Made by a program: the position numbers and the translations under genes. Shown here piece by piece: positions 1-6,004 of a stretch of DNA of 6,964 bases (position 1 is the stretch's first letter; the number at the start of each line of letters is the position of its first letter). Source of the stretch: Lachnospiraceae bacterium (GTDB taxonomy: Bacteria > Bacillota > Clostridia > Oscillospirales > Ruminococcaceae); the NCBI GenBank assembly GCA_023664705.1, contig JAMPFE010000092.1, positions 1 through 6,964 of the forward strand, in the 5' to 3' direction. The notes under the pieces were generated by a model, which saw only the letters and a program-made list of their open reading frames with translations, was not told where the DNA came from and made no database searches.

Positions 1-45
1 GTGTTTTCGCGAATTGTATAAGGGCTTGCCGTTTTGTTTATTTAA

Positions 46-57
46 TTGTCAAAGAGC
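46..57 (-). promoter_or_regulatory. rRNA antitermination boxA-like motif
   Basis: On the minus strand this reads GCTCTTTGACAA followed by TTAAATA, very close to the boxA of rRNA leaders (E. coli TGCTCTTTAACAA). BoxA in the nascent RNA is bound by NusB/S10 for antitermination of rRNA transcription. It lies about 30 nt downstream of a leftward promoter, which fits a leader of an rRNA operon beyond the left edge. The rRNA itself is not in the window, so the assignment is an inference. Confidence 0.55.
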
Positions 58-89
58 TTTTCGACAGGTCTTGCGGCTTGTCCTAACTA

Positions 90-123
90 ATTATATTTTA
101 GTACAAGTGGGCGATTTTGTAAA
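90..123 (-). promoter_or_regulatory. Leftward sigma-70-type promoter, probably of an rRNA operon
   Basis: Read leftward: -35 TTTACA (118-123), a 17-bp spacer, and -10 TAAAAT (95-100), each one mismatch from consensus. A second TATAAT (90-95) overlaps the end of the -10. The start would be near 88, and a boxA-like motif follows after about 30 nt. There is no ORF between this promoter and the window edge, consistent with a stable-RNA operon to the left. Confidence 0.5.
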
Positions 124-132
124 CGATAGTTT

Positions 133-480
133 TTGTATACCGTATTCTCATTTTATGTCACGTCATTTTTACTAAAAGGCGAAGAATGTTTTTCAACTCA
201 CGTCATTAAAATCATCATTGTTAAGACGAATTTCGGTTCGTCGTTTTGCACAAAGCGGAAAACAAAGGAATACTCTTCCCAAAGAATATTTCGCGAAATT
301 TGTCAAAGAAAAGGCGAACCCGCCGCCTTGTTAAAGGTTTGTTGATTTTATACAAATTTTATGCTATTGTTCCGCCAATTAAATGTTTCCACAGCACAAG
401 TGTTTTTGTCAAAATCTCGATGTTATATGTAGCACCGACATACTCTCTTGATTAAACAGGTTTGATATATCAAAAACAGG
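133..480. other. Intergenic stretch with no convincing gene
   Basis: The short ORFs here have no good SD site or recognisable domain and look random. Visible small structures: a 10-bp direct repeat TCACGTCATT at 158-167 and 198-207 (40 bp apart); a hairpin GACGAA-N6-TTCGTC at 225-242; a 12-bp palindrome ATTTCGCGAAAT at 288-299; and a weak possible rightward promoter, TTGATT (342-347)-N17-TATTGT (365-370) with a TG at 362-363. No gene follows that promoter. Confidence 0.5.
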
Positions 481-481
481 T
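448..481. repeat. Twin AAACAGGT direct repeats and a 14-bp palindrome
   Basis: AAACAGGT occurs at 454-461 and again at 474-481, exactly 20 bp apart (about two helical turns). Each is preceded by TTGAT (448-452 and 462-466). The perfect palindrome TTTGATATATCAAA (461-474) lies between them. The cluster is just downstream of the small helix-turn-helix gene and shares ACAGG with the palindrome upstream of that gene, so it may be a binding site for the same protein. No function is demonstrated. Confidence 0.4.
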
Positions 482-492
482 CGGACATATCG

Positions 493-663
493 TTACCAGT
501 CAGCGGAGGCAAACAGTATCGGTACGTCAGACGGAATAGCGCATATCCCGTTTTCATAGTCGCTTATTCTTGATTGTGAGATGTTAAGCAGACCGCCGAC
601 TATCTCCTGCGATTTTCCTATCTTTTTTCGCAATTCACGCAGCCTGTTTGCCCCCACGTCCAA
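493..663 (-). CDS. Small XRE (Cro/CI-type) helix-turn-helix protein, probably C-terminally short
   Basis: This 56-residue product is a probable DNA-binding regulator. Residues 6-14 (NRLRELRKK) form the usual first helix. Residues 18-38 carry the helix-turn-helix: SQEIVGGLLNIS, then SQSRISDYENG, with the family's SRISxYENG recognition-helix signature. The protein stops about 17 residues after YENG, so the last helix of a normal ~65-70-residue domain is missing or altered. It may be a natural short form or a decayed gene. I chose the TTG at 661-663 because the extended SD (AGGGGGTGAT, minus strand) sits 8 nt before it. An ATG at 667-669 overlaps that SD and is only 2 nt from the G-run, although it would add just two residues. 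Its promoter -10 lies inside a 25-bp palindrome, suggesting autoregulation. Confidence 0.68.
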   Translation of the reverse strand: MDVGANRLRELRKKIGKSQEIVGGLLNISQSRISDYENGICAIPSDVPILFASADW

Positions 664-673
664 GAACATCACC

Positions 674-698
674 CCCTGTTACTTATATTATAACAGGG
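674..698 (-). promoter_or_regulatory. Palindromic operator over the extended -10 of the small HTH gene
   Basis: CCCTGTTA (674-681) and TAACAGGG (691-698) form perfect 8-bp inverted arms around 9 bp. On the minus strand the extended -10 TGTTATAAT (687-695) lies inside it, and the predicted start falls in the left arm, next to the SD G-run (672-676). There is no good -35, which suits an extended -10 promoter. A dimeric helix-turn-helix protein bound here would block RNA polymerase. The arms could also form an RNA hairpin, but most of the element lies upstream of the predicted start. Confidence 0.55.
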
Positions 699-780
699 CA
701 AGCATAGGCTCGTTATAGTGATTAGCCTTAATTCGGATTTTGTTTTACCCGAATTTCGGATATTTTGTTTATATAGTAAA

Positions 781-803
781 GCGGCGGCTTAATCAGCCGC
801 CGC
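781..803 (-). terminator. GC-rich hairpin, possible leftward terminator
   Basis: GCGGCGGCT (781-789) and AGCCGCCGC (795-803) form a perfect 9-bp stem with a 5-nt loop. Read leftward it is followed by TTTACTATAT, a poor but U-rich tail; read rightward it is followed by AATGAAATG, which is not a terminator tail. It may have served an insertion-sequence gene now lost, since the adjoining repeats look like an element end. Termination is uncertain. Confidence 0.4.
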
Positions 804-838
804 AATGAAATGTACCCAACTGAAAATGAAATGAACCA
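804..838. mobile_element. Possible relic of an IS21-like element end
   Basis: AATGAAATGTACC (804-816) and AATGAAATGAACC (825-837) match at 12 of 13 positions and are 21 bp apart. IS21-family elements have multiple short terminal repeats containing a TGTACATTT-like core, and the minus-strand reading GGTACATTTCATT resembles that. No transposase remains in the window, so this is a tentative call from pattern alone. Confidence 0.3.
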
Positions 839-973
839 CTGATAATATCTTACCTACAGGTTCTGTGTCAAGATATGTCAATTAGCGTATCCCTTTTAAT
901 TATGTTTTGAATTACATACATAAGGAAAAGCGGATTGTCTATGGCATAAAGCGCCGCTTATCATTTTCAATTC

Positions 974-1010
974 AAACAGGCTCTCCGAGCAACGAAAAGC
1001 CTGTTTTTTT
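974..1010 (+). terminator. Rho-independent terminator, strong rightward and possibly bidirectional
   Basis: AAACAGGCT (974-982) pairs with AGCCTGTTT (998-1006) across a 15-nt loop. Rightward it runs into seven consecutive T (1004-1010), a good terminator. Leftward it lies just past the mmpL stop codon, and the stem is followed by GAATTG, so it would be a weaker terminator for the pump gene. It may insulate the pump gene from antisense transcription entering from the left. Confidence 0.65.
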
Positions 1011-1016
1011 ATAATA

Positions 1017-4000
1017 TTATTTTACGCTATCGTCCGAGGCGGTTTCGGTTTGCTTTTTCGCTTTTCTGATTACAAGCCTGTCGCATACCGCAAGTACGCT
1101 CGGAAGAACAAAGAGGATCAGAAGGGTTGCGGAAAGCGCTCCAATGGAGACCGTTTTTACAATTGCAGATACGGTTGGTTCTTCAAAAAAATTACCGACA
1201 ACTGCCGTTACCAAAATCAATATGAGCCCCGATGTTAAAATCGTATGAGTAGCGCCCGAATACGCCGCACTCAAGGACTCCTTTATAGGCAGGGTCTTTC
1301 GGTTTTCGCAGTAATAATTCGTGAACAGAATACCATAGTCGATAGTTGCGCCCATTAAAATACACTCCACTATCAGCAAAGCAAGATAGTATATGCTCCC
1401 GCCTTGCAAGCCGATAACGGAAATGGTCGCGTAAACGCCGCATTGTACCACCAGCACGAGTATCAGCGGAATGGATACAGACTTAAACGTCAGCGCAACA
1501 ATGATGAAGATCGCAACCGCTGTAAGCAGCGTGATGAATACAAGCTCCTTATCGAAGATTTGTTTCATCTCATAAGTCATTGCGCTGTTGCCTATGAGGT
1601 AAAAATCACCCGTCAGCTTTTCCGAACATTCGCTGTTCAAGCTATCAATAAACGCTGTGGTTTCGGACGACTCCTCGGCGTAATCGGTGGTTATTATCAT
1701 ACGGGAATATCTGTCGCCCGAAAGCTGTTTTTTGCCGTCGTCAAGCGTTTTTTGAGCATCGGATAAGGTATTGCGCATTTCATCATCGATAAATCCCGAA
1801 AAACGAGGGTCGTTTAGCATATTGTCTGTAATGTAACCGAACAACGTTTCTATCGACATTGCTTTTGAGGACATATCCGACTTATCGGACGCAGCGTACA
1901 AATACAGCATTTCCATTGTATTGCCGTCAAGCTCGTCGCTCACACCCGAAAACAGTTCGCTCATCTGCGTAGCGGTATATTTACTGCCCGATACCACTCC
2001 GTTTACAACATTGCTTGCAGTTTTAAGCATATCGGCAGTATTGTTGTCGAACGCTCCCGAGAAATCGGGATTATTCAATACACTGCCATTTATAAAATCA
2101 ATAAATTCCTTTACGGAAAGCGTCCACTCGGAGGTATCTCCGTGACGGCTCATATACAAAATGTACAACTGTTCCGATTGAGATTTCTCCATACCGATAA
2201 GCGTCGCTAACTCGTCAGAGGAATAGGTCGCATCATTAACTGTGCTGTTTATCAGAGCCTGTGCCATACCCAACTGATTTTTTGTATTTACGTCCAAAGC
2301 GGATGACATTGTTTCATCGGAAAAAATGAAATTCACGGCTTGCTGAACGGTAAGCGTTTTCCCCGAAATATCCTGCCCCCAATAAAGAATGAAAAGCTGT
2401 TTTGCCTGTGTTTCCTCAAGCCCCAGGCTTGCCGCCAATTGACTGTATGTGAGTTTTTGTCCGGATACCGCAATGTCGATAATTTGCTTTAAGGCTTGAA
2501 GCCGCATTTTTGAGGTATCGTCAAGCATTGCCGAAAAGTTTTCGGATAAGCACAAATTCACAAATTCGGGAATTGTAACGCTGTCCTTTTCCGAAAGGGC
2601 AAGCAGCCCGCCGACCTGTGTCTCGTTCATTCCTACTATCTGCGCAAGCTGTGCAGCCGTGAGCGCTTGACCGCTTGCGGCGGTTTTTGCCAAGCCGTTC
2701 ATCTGAATAAGCTGCGCCTTGTTGGTTTCATCGAACAACACGGAATATGTCGGGTTTTGCAGAATATTATTTACAAGAAAATCCGTAAAATCCACAAATG
2801 CAATTCCTTGTTCGACCGACTGTGCGCCGTAATACATAACAAAAATTTGCCGAACCATACTTTCGTCTATGCCCATTAAATCGGCTATTTGCTTACTGTC
2901 ATAGGGCACGGTCATTTTCTCCTTGTCCGTAAATACCGTAAGCTGTGCCATTTGCGATAAGGTTTCCTCATCAAAAAGACTGCCGTATGTTTCGTCCGCC
3001 GCTACCTCGTTTACAACAAAATCCGCAAAGTCGGAAAGGGTCATTTTTCCCGTGTCAATGCCGCCTTTTTGGATATTGTAATAAAGGAACAGGTTTTGTA
3101 TGTCCGCTTCGTCCATATCGAAAAATCCCGCCAGCTCCGCGGCATTCATCGGCTTTGTAAGCGTATCCGCGTCCGAGAATTTTTTTATCATTTCGATATT
3201 ATCGAGCAAGTCATCACCTATACGTTCCGAAAATGTCACATTGTTTACAACGTTTTCCGAGATAAAGTTCAGCAATTCGGAAACCGTCATTTCCGTATCA
3301 GCCATACTCGCATCATCGGAAAAATAATCGTAATACAGCATTTTTATAACGCTTTCATCCAACGCCACATCACTGCCCATATCCGATATTTTTTCAGCCA
3401 ACTCGGTGTAACTGTAAGGCTTTTCAAGCATATTGAAAACGTTCGTTACCGACTTGACGCTTTCGTTGCTTTCAAGTTCGTCGGCAAGTTCACCGACCGC
3501 GCTTCCGTCCTTGGTTTCATAAACCATAACAAGAGTGTTTGTTGCGGGGAAAATTTCCGCGACCTTATCTTCCTTTTGCAGCGTGTATGCAATCTCCGTT
3601 TGAGTTTGCAGAAGATACACTCCCGCAAAAATCACAACAAAGGCTATTCCCATAACGCGCCGAAAACGATAGCTGAATTTGGCAGCCCACTCCATAGGAA
3701 TATGAAGCTCCTTTTTTGCTGTTTTTTGTATCAGCTTATCACAAGCCAAAATTATTCCGGGCAATATCATCAGAACGCAGACCATACTTATGAAAACGCC
3801 CTTTGCGAGAACAACACCCAAGTCCATACCGATCTTAAAGCTCATAAAAACGAGCATAAGCAGACCCACTACGGTAGTAAGCGAGCTGGAGGCAACAGAG
3901 GAAAAGGCGTGAGCAAGAGCCGCTTTCATAGCCTCTTTATTATCCTCTATCTTTTCTTTCTCTTGTCTGTAACGGTTGATAAGTATAATGGAATAGTCCA

Positions 4001-4667
4001 TAGAAAGCACCAATTGCAAAATGGACGCAATTGAGGATGTCACATCGGAAACGCTTCCCATTATAATATTTGTTCCCATATTTATCACTACGGCTATGCC
4101 TATAACAACAATGAACAATATCGGTTCTATCCACGAGCCGCACATTGCGAAAAGAATTATCATTAAAATGCCGAGAGCAGACATTATTATCCACATAGGA
4201 AGGTCGGGCATATCGGTACTGTCGTTATGCCACAAAATCGAGTATTCCGTAAAATCCTCGTCCAATGCTTTTTCTATTGAAAGCTCTTCGGGAGAGTTAT
4301 AGCCGTATTTCGTGTTTATTACAAACAGGGTATGACCGTCCTTGTTATAATCTGCGCTGTCGGGTTCGTATGTAACACTGTCAACATAAGGGAGTGTTTC
4401 CAGTTTGTTTAAAAGCTCACCCTTTTGTTCGGCGGATAACCCGTCGGACATTACGCGGATAGTGTTCGACATTTCCATTTTGGGGAATTCATCGGACATT
4501 ATATCCACACCCGTTTTCATCGGAGAATTGTCGGGAAGATATTTCGTCATATCATCATTAATTTCCACGTACTGCATTAAAGCAACACAGGCAACAGAGA
4601 TTATCAGCATAACCGCCATTATGAAATAACGCTTATTTACAATAAACGCCGAAATTTTTTTCAACAT
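1017..4667 (-). CDS. MMPL/RND-superfamily membrane exporter with a large repeat-bearing ectodomain
   Basis: This 1216-residue protein is a predicted proton-driven exporter of the RND superfamily, MMPL type (resembling YdfJ and related Firmicutes pumps), in the cytoplasmic membrane. Hydrophobic segments suggest TM1 (13-33), TM2-6 (158-309), TM7 (336-354), TM8 (1041-1060), then TM9-12 (1063-1195): two six-helix halves. Each half has the family's Asp-Tyr pair in its fourth helix, D224-Y225 (LSMDYSIILI) and D1110-Y1111 (ATIDYGILF), the expected proton relay. The short loop (34-157) is the first ectodomain. The second (355-1040) is unusually long because of seven tandem units at 418-985, which make the protein about 500 residues longer than ~700-residue relatives. 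The start is the ATG at 4665-4667: GGAGG lies 8 nt upstream. A further in-frame ATG at 4707-4709 is rejected because it sits at the predicted transcription start. The substrate is unknown; lipids or amphiphilic drugs are typical of the family. Confidence 0.94.
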   Translation of the reverse strand: MLKKISAFIVNKRYFIMAVMLIISVACVALMQYVEINDDMTKYLPDNSPMKTGVDIMSDEFPKMEMSNTIRVMSDGLSAEQKGELLNKLETLPYVDSVTYEPDSADYNKDGHTLFVINTKYGYNSPEELSIEKALDEDFTEYSILWHNDSTDMPDLPMWIIMSALGILMIILFAMCGSWIEPILFIVVIGIAVVINMGTNIIMGSVSDVTSSIASILQLVLSMDYSIILINRYRQEKEKIEDNKEAMKAALAHAFSSVASSSLTTVVGLLMLVFMSFKIGMDLGVVLAKGVFISMVCVLMILPGIILACDKLIQKTAKKELHIPMEWAAKFSYRFRRVMGIAFVVIFAGVYLLQTQTEIAYTLQKEDKVAEIFPATNTLVMVYETKDGSAVGELADELESNESVKSVTNVFNMLEKPYSYTELAEKISDMGSDVALDESVIKMLYYDYFSDDASMADTEMTVSELLNFISENVVNNVTFSERIGDDLLDNIEMIKKFSDADTLTKPMNAAELAGFFDMDEADIQNLFLYYNIQKGGIDTGKMTLSDFADFVVNEVAADETYGSLFDEETLSQMAQLTVFTDKEKMTVPYDSKQIADLMGIDESMVRQIFVMYYGAQSVEQGIAFVDFTDFLVNNILQNPTYSVLFDETNKAQLIQMNGLAKTAASGQALTAAQLAQIVGMNETQVGGLLALSEKDSVTIPEFVNLCLSENFSAMLDDTSKMRLQALKQIIDIAVSGQKLTYSQLAASLGLEETQAKQLFILYWGQDISGKTLTVQQAVNFIFSDETMSSALDVNTKNQLGMAQALINSTVNDATYSSDELATLIGMEKSQSEQLYILYMSRHGDTSEWTLSVKEFIDFINGSVLNNPDFSGAFDNNTADMLKTASNVVNGVVSGSKYTATQMSELFSGVSDELDGNTMEMLYLYAASDKSDMSSKAMSIETLFGYITDNMLNDPRFSGFIDDEMRNTLSDAQKTLDDGKKQLSGDRYSRMIITTDYAEESSETTAFIDSLNSECSEKLTGDFYLIGNSAMTYEMKQIFDKELVFITLLTAVAIFIIVALTFKSVSIPLILVLVVQCGVYATISVIGLQGGSIYYLALLIVECILMGATIDYGILFTNYYCENRKTLPIKESLSAAYSGATHTILTSGLILILVTAVVGNFFEEPTVSAIVKTVSIGALSATLLILFVLPSVLAVCDRLVIRKAKKQTETASDDSVK
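1713..3416 (-). repeat. Seven degenerate ~70-90-residue tandem units in the exporter ectodomain
   Basis: Residues 418-985 of the exporter repeat a two-part pattern. Part one is an LAxLxGMxE...LFxLYYG-type segment starting at residues 418, 507, 589, 669, 739, 815 and 897. Part two is a TLxxFxxFxxxNxxxNPxFSxLFD-type segment starting near 461, 543, 626, 698, 773, 851 and 938. Examples of part one are LMGIDESMVRQIFVMYYG and LGLEETQAKQLFILYWGQ; of part two, VLNNPDFSGAFD and MLNDPRFSGFID. The copies are diverged at protein level, so this is an old duplication rather than a recent DNA repeat. They look mainly helical. I do not recognise a named domain. Confidence 0.8.
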
Positions 4668-4691
4668 ATATACCGCCTCCGAATAAAATTG

Positions 4692-4707
4692 GGGATTGAC
4701 AAATCCC
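4692..4707. promoter_or_regulatory. Palindrome over the tetR -35, candidate TetR operator
   Basis: GGGATT-GACA-AATCCC has 6-bp arms and covers the TTGACA -35 box of the rightward promoter. It also lies at the start of the pump gene's leader RNA, where it could form a hairpin. A comparable GTTGT-TTTG-ACAAC palindrome (4733-4746) covers the leftward -35. Both contain TTGACAA (4696-4702 and 4739-4745), 43 bp apart. Short palindromes of this size suit TetR dimers, but which one is bound is an inference. Confidence 0.4.
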
Positions 4708-4724
4708 ACATTTTATATTATAAT
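4696..4724 (+). promoter_or_regulatory. Consensus promoter of the tetR gene
   Basis: TTGACA (4696-4701), a 17-bp spacer and TATAAT (4719-4724): a perfect sigma-70/sigma-A match. Transcription should start near 4731, giving a leader of about 107 nt before the tetR ATG. Its -10 overlaps the -10 of the divergent pump promoter by four bases. Confidence 0.85.
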
Positions 4725-4745
4725 ATACATATGTTGTTTTGACAA
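4717..4745 (-). promoter_or_regulatory. Near-consensus promoter of the exporter gene
   Basis: Read leftward: TTGTCA (4740-4745), a 17-bp spacer, TATAAT (4717-4722). One mismatch from consensus. Transcription should start near 4710, about 43 nt before the pump's ATG. The palindromic ATTATAAT at 4717-4724 serves both promoters, so polymerase can occupy only one at a time. Confidence 0.82.
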
Positions 4746-4746
4746 C
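4733..4746. promoter_or_regulatory. Palindrome over the exporter -35, second candidate TetR operator
   Basis: GTTGT (4733-4737) and ACAAC (4742-4746) form 5-bp arms around TTTG and cover the -35 box of the leftward promoter, just downstream of the tetR start site. With the palindrome at 4692-4707 it gives a near-symmetric pair of sites, one over each -35. Confidence 0.35.
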
Positions 4747-4837
4747 CAACAGATAATTCAAAACGGCTTTAAAATATACATTTTCTGAAAAAGTGTTTAT
4801 TTTAAAACAATATCAAGAAATTTGTCGAGGTGTTTTT

Positions 4838-5380
4838 ATGTCGGGAAAAGAAAATCAGCGGGTAATGCTCACCAAAAAGCTGTTGAAAAACGCGCTTGTT
4901 GAACTGCTCCAAAAGGACAGCTTGTATCACATCTCTATTCGGGAGCTTTGCGAGAAGTCTGGGATAAACCGTTCGACCTTTTATAAGTATTACGGCAGTC
5001 AGTTTGAATTGCTTGCGGAAATGGAACAAGACTTGCTCAATGATATAGAGCGGTCGCTTGTCGAAGATAATGTGCCTAATCCCAAGGTGTTGGGGCAACT
5101 GCTTGAGTATATCGAAAAAAATCTTGAGTTCGTTCGTCTGCTGCTTAACAGCAGCGCCGATCCCGAATTTGCGGGCAGATTGTTTGCTATGCCGCAAATT
5201 CAAAAGATGTTAAGGCAAGTGCTTAGTTCGGACTTATCACCCACCGAATATGAATACGCCTCAAGCTTTAATATTTACGGCGCGTATAAAATGGTGCTTA
5301 TATGGATAAACAAGGAGGAACGGGAAAAGCCCGAATGGATGGCGGATTTCATCATAAGGCAGTTATCTTTGAAGGCTTGA
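4838..5380 (+). CDS. TetR/AcrR-family transcriptional regulator
   Basis: This 180-residue protein is a predicted ligand-responsive repressor. The N-terminal domain shows the family helix-turn-helix at residues 34-52 (IRELCEKSGINRSTFYKYY), with the typical NRSTFYxYY recognition helix followed by a helix starting around F56-E61. The C-terminal part (about 75-178) is all-helical and ends with an IYGAYKMVLIWI segment, resembling the TetR_C_8-type ligand/dimer domain of Firmicutes regulators; that subfamily assignment is from memory of the pattern. I placed the start at ATG 4838-4840 because GAGG lies 7 nt upstream; the in-frame ATG at 4793 has no SD and adds 15 atypical residues. It diverges from the MMPL pump, with overlapping promoters and palindromes over both -35 boxes, so it most likely represses the pump and itself until a pump substrate binds. 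Confidence 0.92.
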   Translation: MSGKENQRVMLTKKLLKNALVELLQKDSLYHISIRELCEKSGINRSTFYKYYGSQFELLAEMEQDLLNDIERSLVEDNVPNPKVLGQLLEYIEKNLEFVRLLLNSSADPEFAGRLFAMPQIQKMLRQVLSSDLSPTEYEYASSFNIYGAYKMVLIWINKEEREKPEWMADFIIRQLSLKA

Positions 5381-5388
5381 TTGAGCGG

Positions 5389-5402
5389 AGCGGTACGCTT
5401 TT
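5389..5402 (+). terminator. Weak hairpin after tetR
   Basis: AGCG (5389-5392), loop GTA, CGCT (5396-5399), then TTTT. The stem is only 4 bp, so termination would be inefficient and read-through into the following ORF is possible. Confidence 0.2.
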
Positions 5403-5471
5403 GGAAATGTGAACGCTATTATACAATCACTTTATAAGAGCAAAGCATTTCAACTCGGCATAGGAGAGGTT

Positions 5472-5753
5472 ATGACAATACAGACGATAGAAAAGACCGC
5501 ACACGCGGCATTTGAGCATTTCAACGGCAAGCTGAAAACCGAGTACACCCCCGATAACGTCAAACTCGCGTTCTATGACAATTCGGACGCGGACGCGCAA
5601 TATAAAAAATTTTGCAAACCGTTCCGCGAACGTCGGCTTGACCGCAAGATGTTTTCTGTTTGCCTCTGTTGCGGCGCATCCTTGCGCCGCTTTTGGGTAA
5701 ACGGCGCGAACATCCTGTTCGCGTCCGCGCTTGATTTCATAGAACTCCCGTAA
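5472..5753 (+). CDS. Hypothetical protein, probably with a truncated and read-through C-terminus
   Basis: I do not recognise this 93-residue product. The start ATG at 5472-5474 has a good SD (AGGAG at 5462-5466, 5 nt upstream). The first ~60 residues look like real coding sequence: a hydrophilic, soluble segment with an IEKTAHAAFEHFNGKL helix and an LAFYDNSDADAQYKKFCKPF stretch. From about residue 62 the frame becomes cysteine-rich and improbable (FSVCLCCGASLRRF). It runs through a terminator-like hairpin (5671-5694) and then antisense to the relaxase remnant, so the native end was probably lost by deletion or rearrangement. It starts 91 bp after tetR in the same direction with no clear promoter, so it could be co-transcribed. 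Nothing in it suggests an efflux function. It may instead be a fragment of the mobile element. Confidence 0.45.
   Translation: MTIQTIEKTAHAAFEHFNGKLKTEYTPDNVKLAFYDNSDADAQYKKFCKPFRERRLDRKMFSVCLCCGASLRRFWVNGANILFASALDFIELP
5671..5694 (+). terminator. Terminator-like GC hairpin inside the orphan ORF
   Basis: GCGGCGCA (5671-5678), loop TCCT, TGCGCCGC (5683-5690), then TTTT. The perfect 8-bp GC stem and T-run fit a rightward rho-independent terminator, although the T-run is short and followed by GGG. A second perfect hairpin follows at 5705-5723 (CGCGAACA, loop TCC, TGTTCGCG), with no T-run. Having these inside an open frame supports the view that the frame is not intact here. Confidence 0.5.
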
Positions 5754-5895
5754 ATCCTCCCGTCGATAAACTATGTTATCGCCTATGCGCTCCTTGTCAA
5801 CGTTCTTTGCAATAAAGTCGCGGTTATTATGCTCTACAACTCCCTCGTCCACTCGAAATGAGATTGAAATTTGCTTACCGTTTTTTTGCGTTCAT
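5733..5895 (-). pseudogene. N-terminal remnant of a MobV/Pre-type plasmid relaxase, frameshifted and truncated
   Basis: Intact MobV (Mob_Pre) relaxases nick oriT to start mobilization, and their N-terminus has an ISxSxxxGxVxHNxRxFxAxNVDxER pattern. Here the minus strand has a strong SD (AAGGAGG, 7 nt before the ATG at 5893-5895) but the frame stops after six residues (MNAKKR). Removing one A from the A7 run (5881-5887) restores MNAKNGKQISISFRV, which joins EGVVEHNNRDFIAKNVDKER and IGDNIVYRREDLREFYE, matching that pattern. After FYE (about 5735) the similarity ends where family members continue with the helical segment and the rest of the ~400-residue protein. Only about 50 residues remain, so no active relaxase can be made. 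The frameshift could also be a sequencing error in the homopolymer, but the truncation stands. The rep gene and repeats upstream show the element it came from. Confidence 0.72.
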
Positions 5896-6004
5896 TAAAA
5901 AACCTCCTTTGTTCTGCCGTAGCCGTTTTTTCGTTGCGGCGTAATTTGGTACTGTTTTCGTCGTGCCAATTCCTATGCGTTGCTCGTAAGTGCTATACTC
6001 AATA

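Larger units (their letters stand above)
699..973. other. Intergenic stretch with repeats and a GC-rich hairpin, no gene
   Basis: I see no credible ORF in this stretch. It holds TTCGG half-sites (732-736, 755-759) with an inverted CCGAA (749-753); the flanking TTCGGAT...TTTGTTT sequence repeats 23 bp apart. It also holds a perfect GC hairpin at 781-803 and two insertion-sequence-like repeats at 804-837. From 840 to 973 I recognise nothing further. Confidence 0.5.

Noticed and set aside
246..455. Rightward 69-residue ORF in the left intergenic region
   Set aside because: No SD, no recognisable domain, and the possible promoter at 342-370 would start inside it.
3069..4034. 321-codon rightward ORF antisense to the exporter gene
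   Set aside because: It lies wholly inside the clear MMPL coding sequence, encodes a His/Phe/Tyr-rich sequence with no recognisable domain, and has no convincing SD; it is a shadow frame.
4668..4709. Upstream extension of the exporter to the ATG at 4707-4709
   Set aside because: That ATG sits at the predicted transcription start with no SD, while GGAGG lies 8 nt before the ATG at 4665-4667.
5427..5735. Leftward extension of the relaxase frame past 5735
   Set aside because: The frame stays open but loses all MobV similarity after REFYE and becomes antisense to the orphan rightward ORF; the residues look random.
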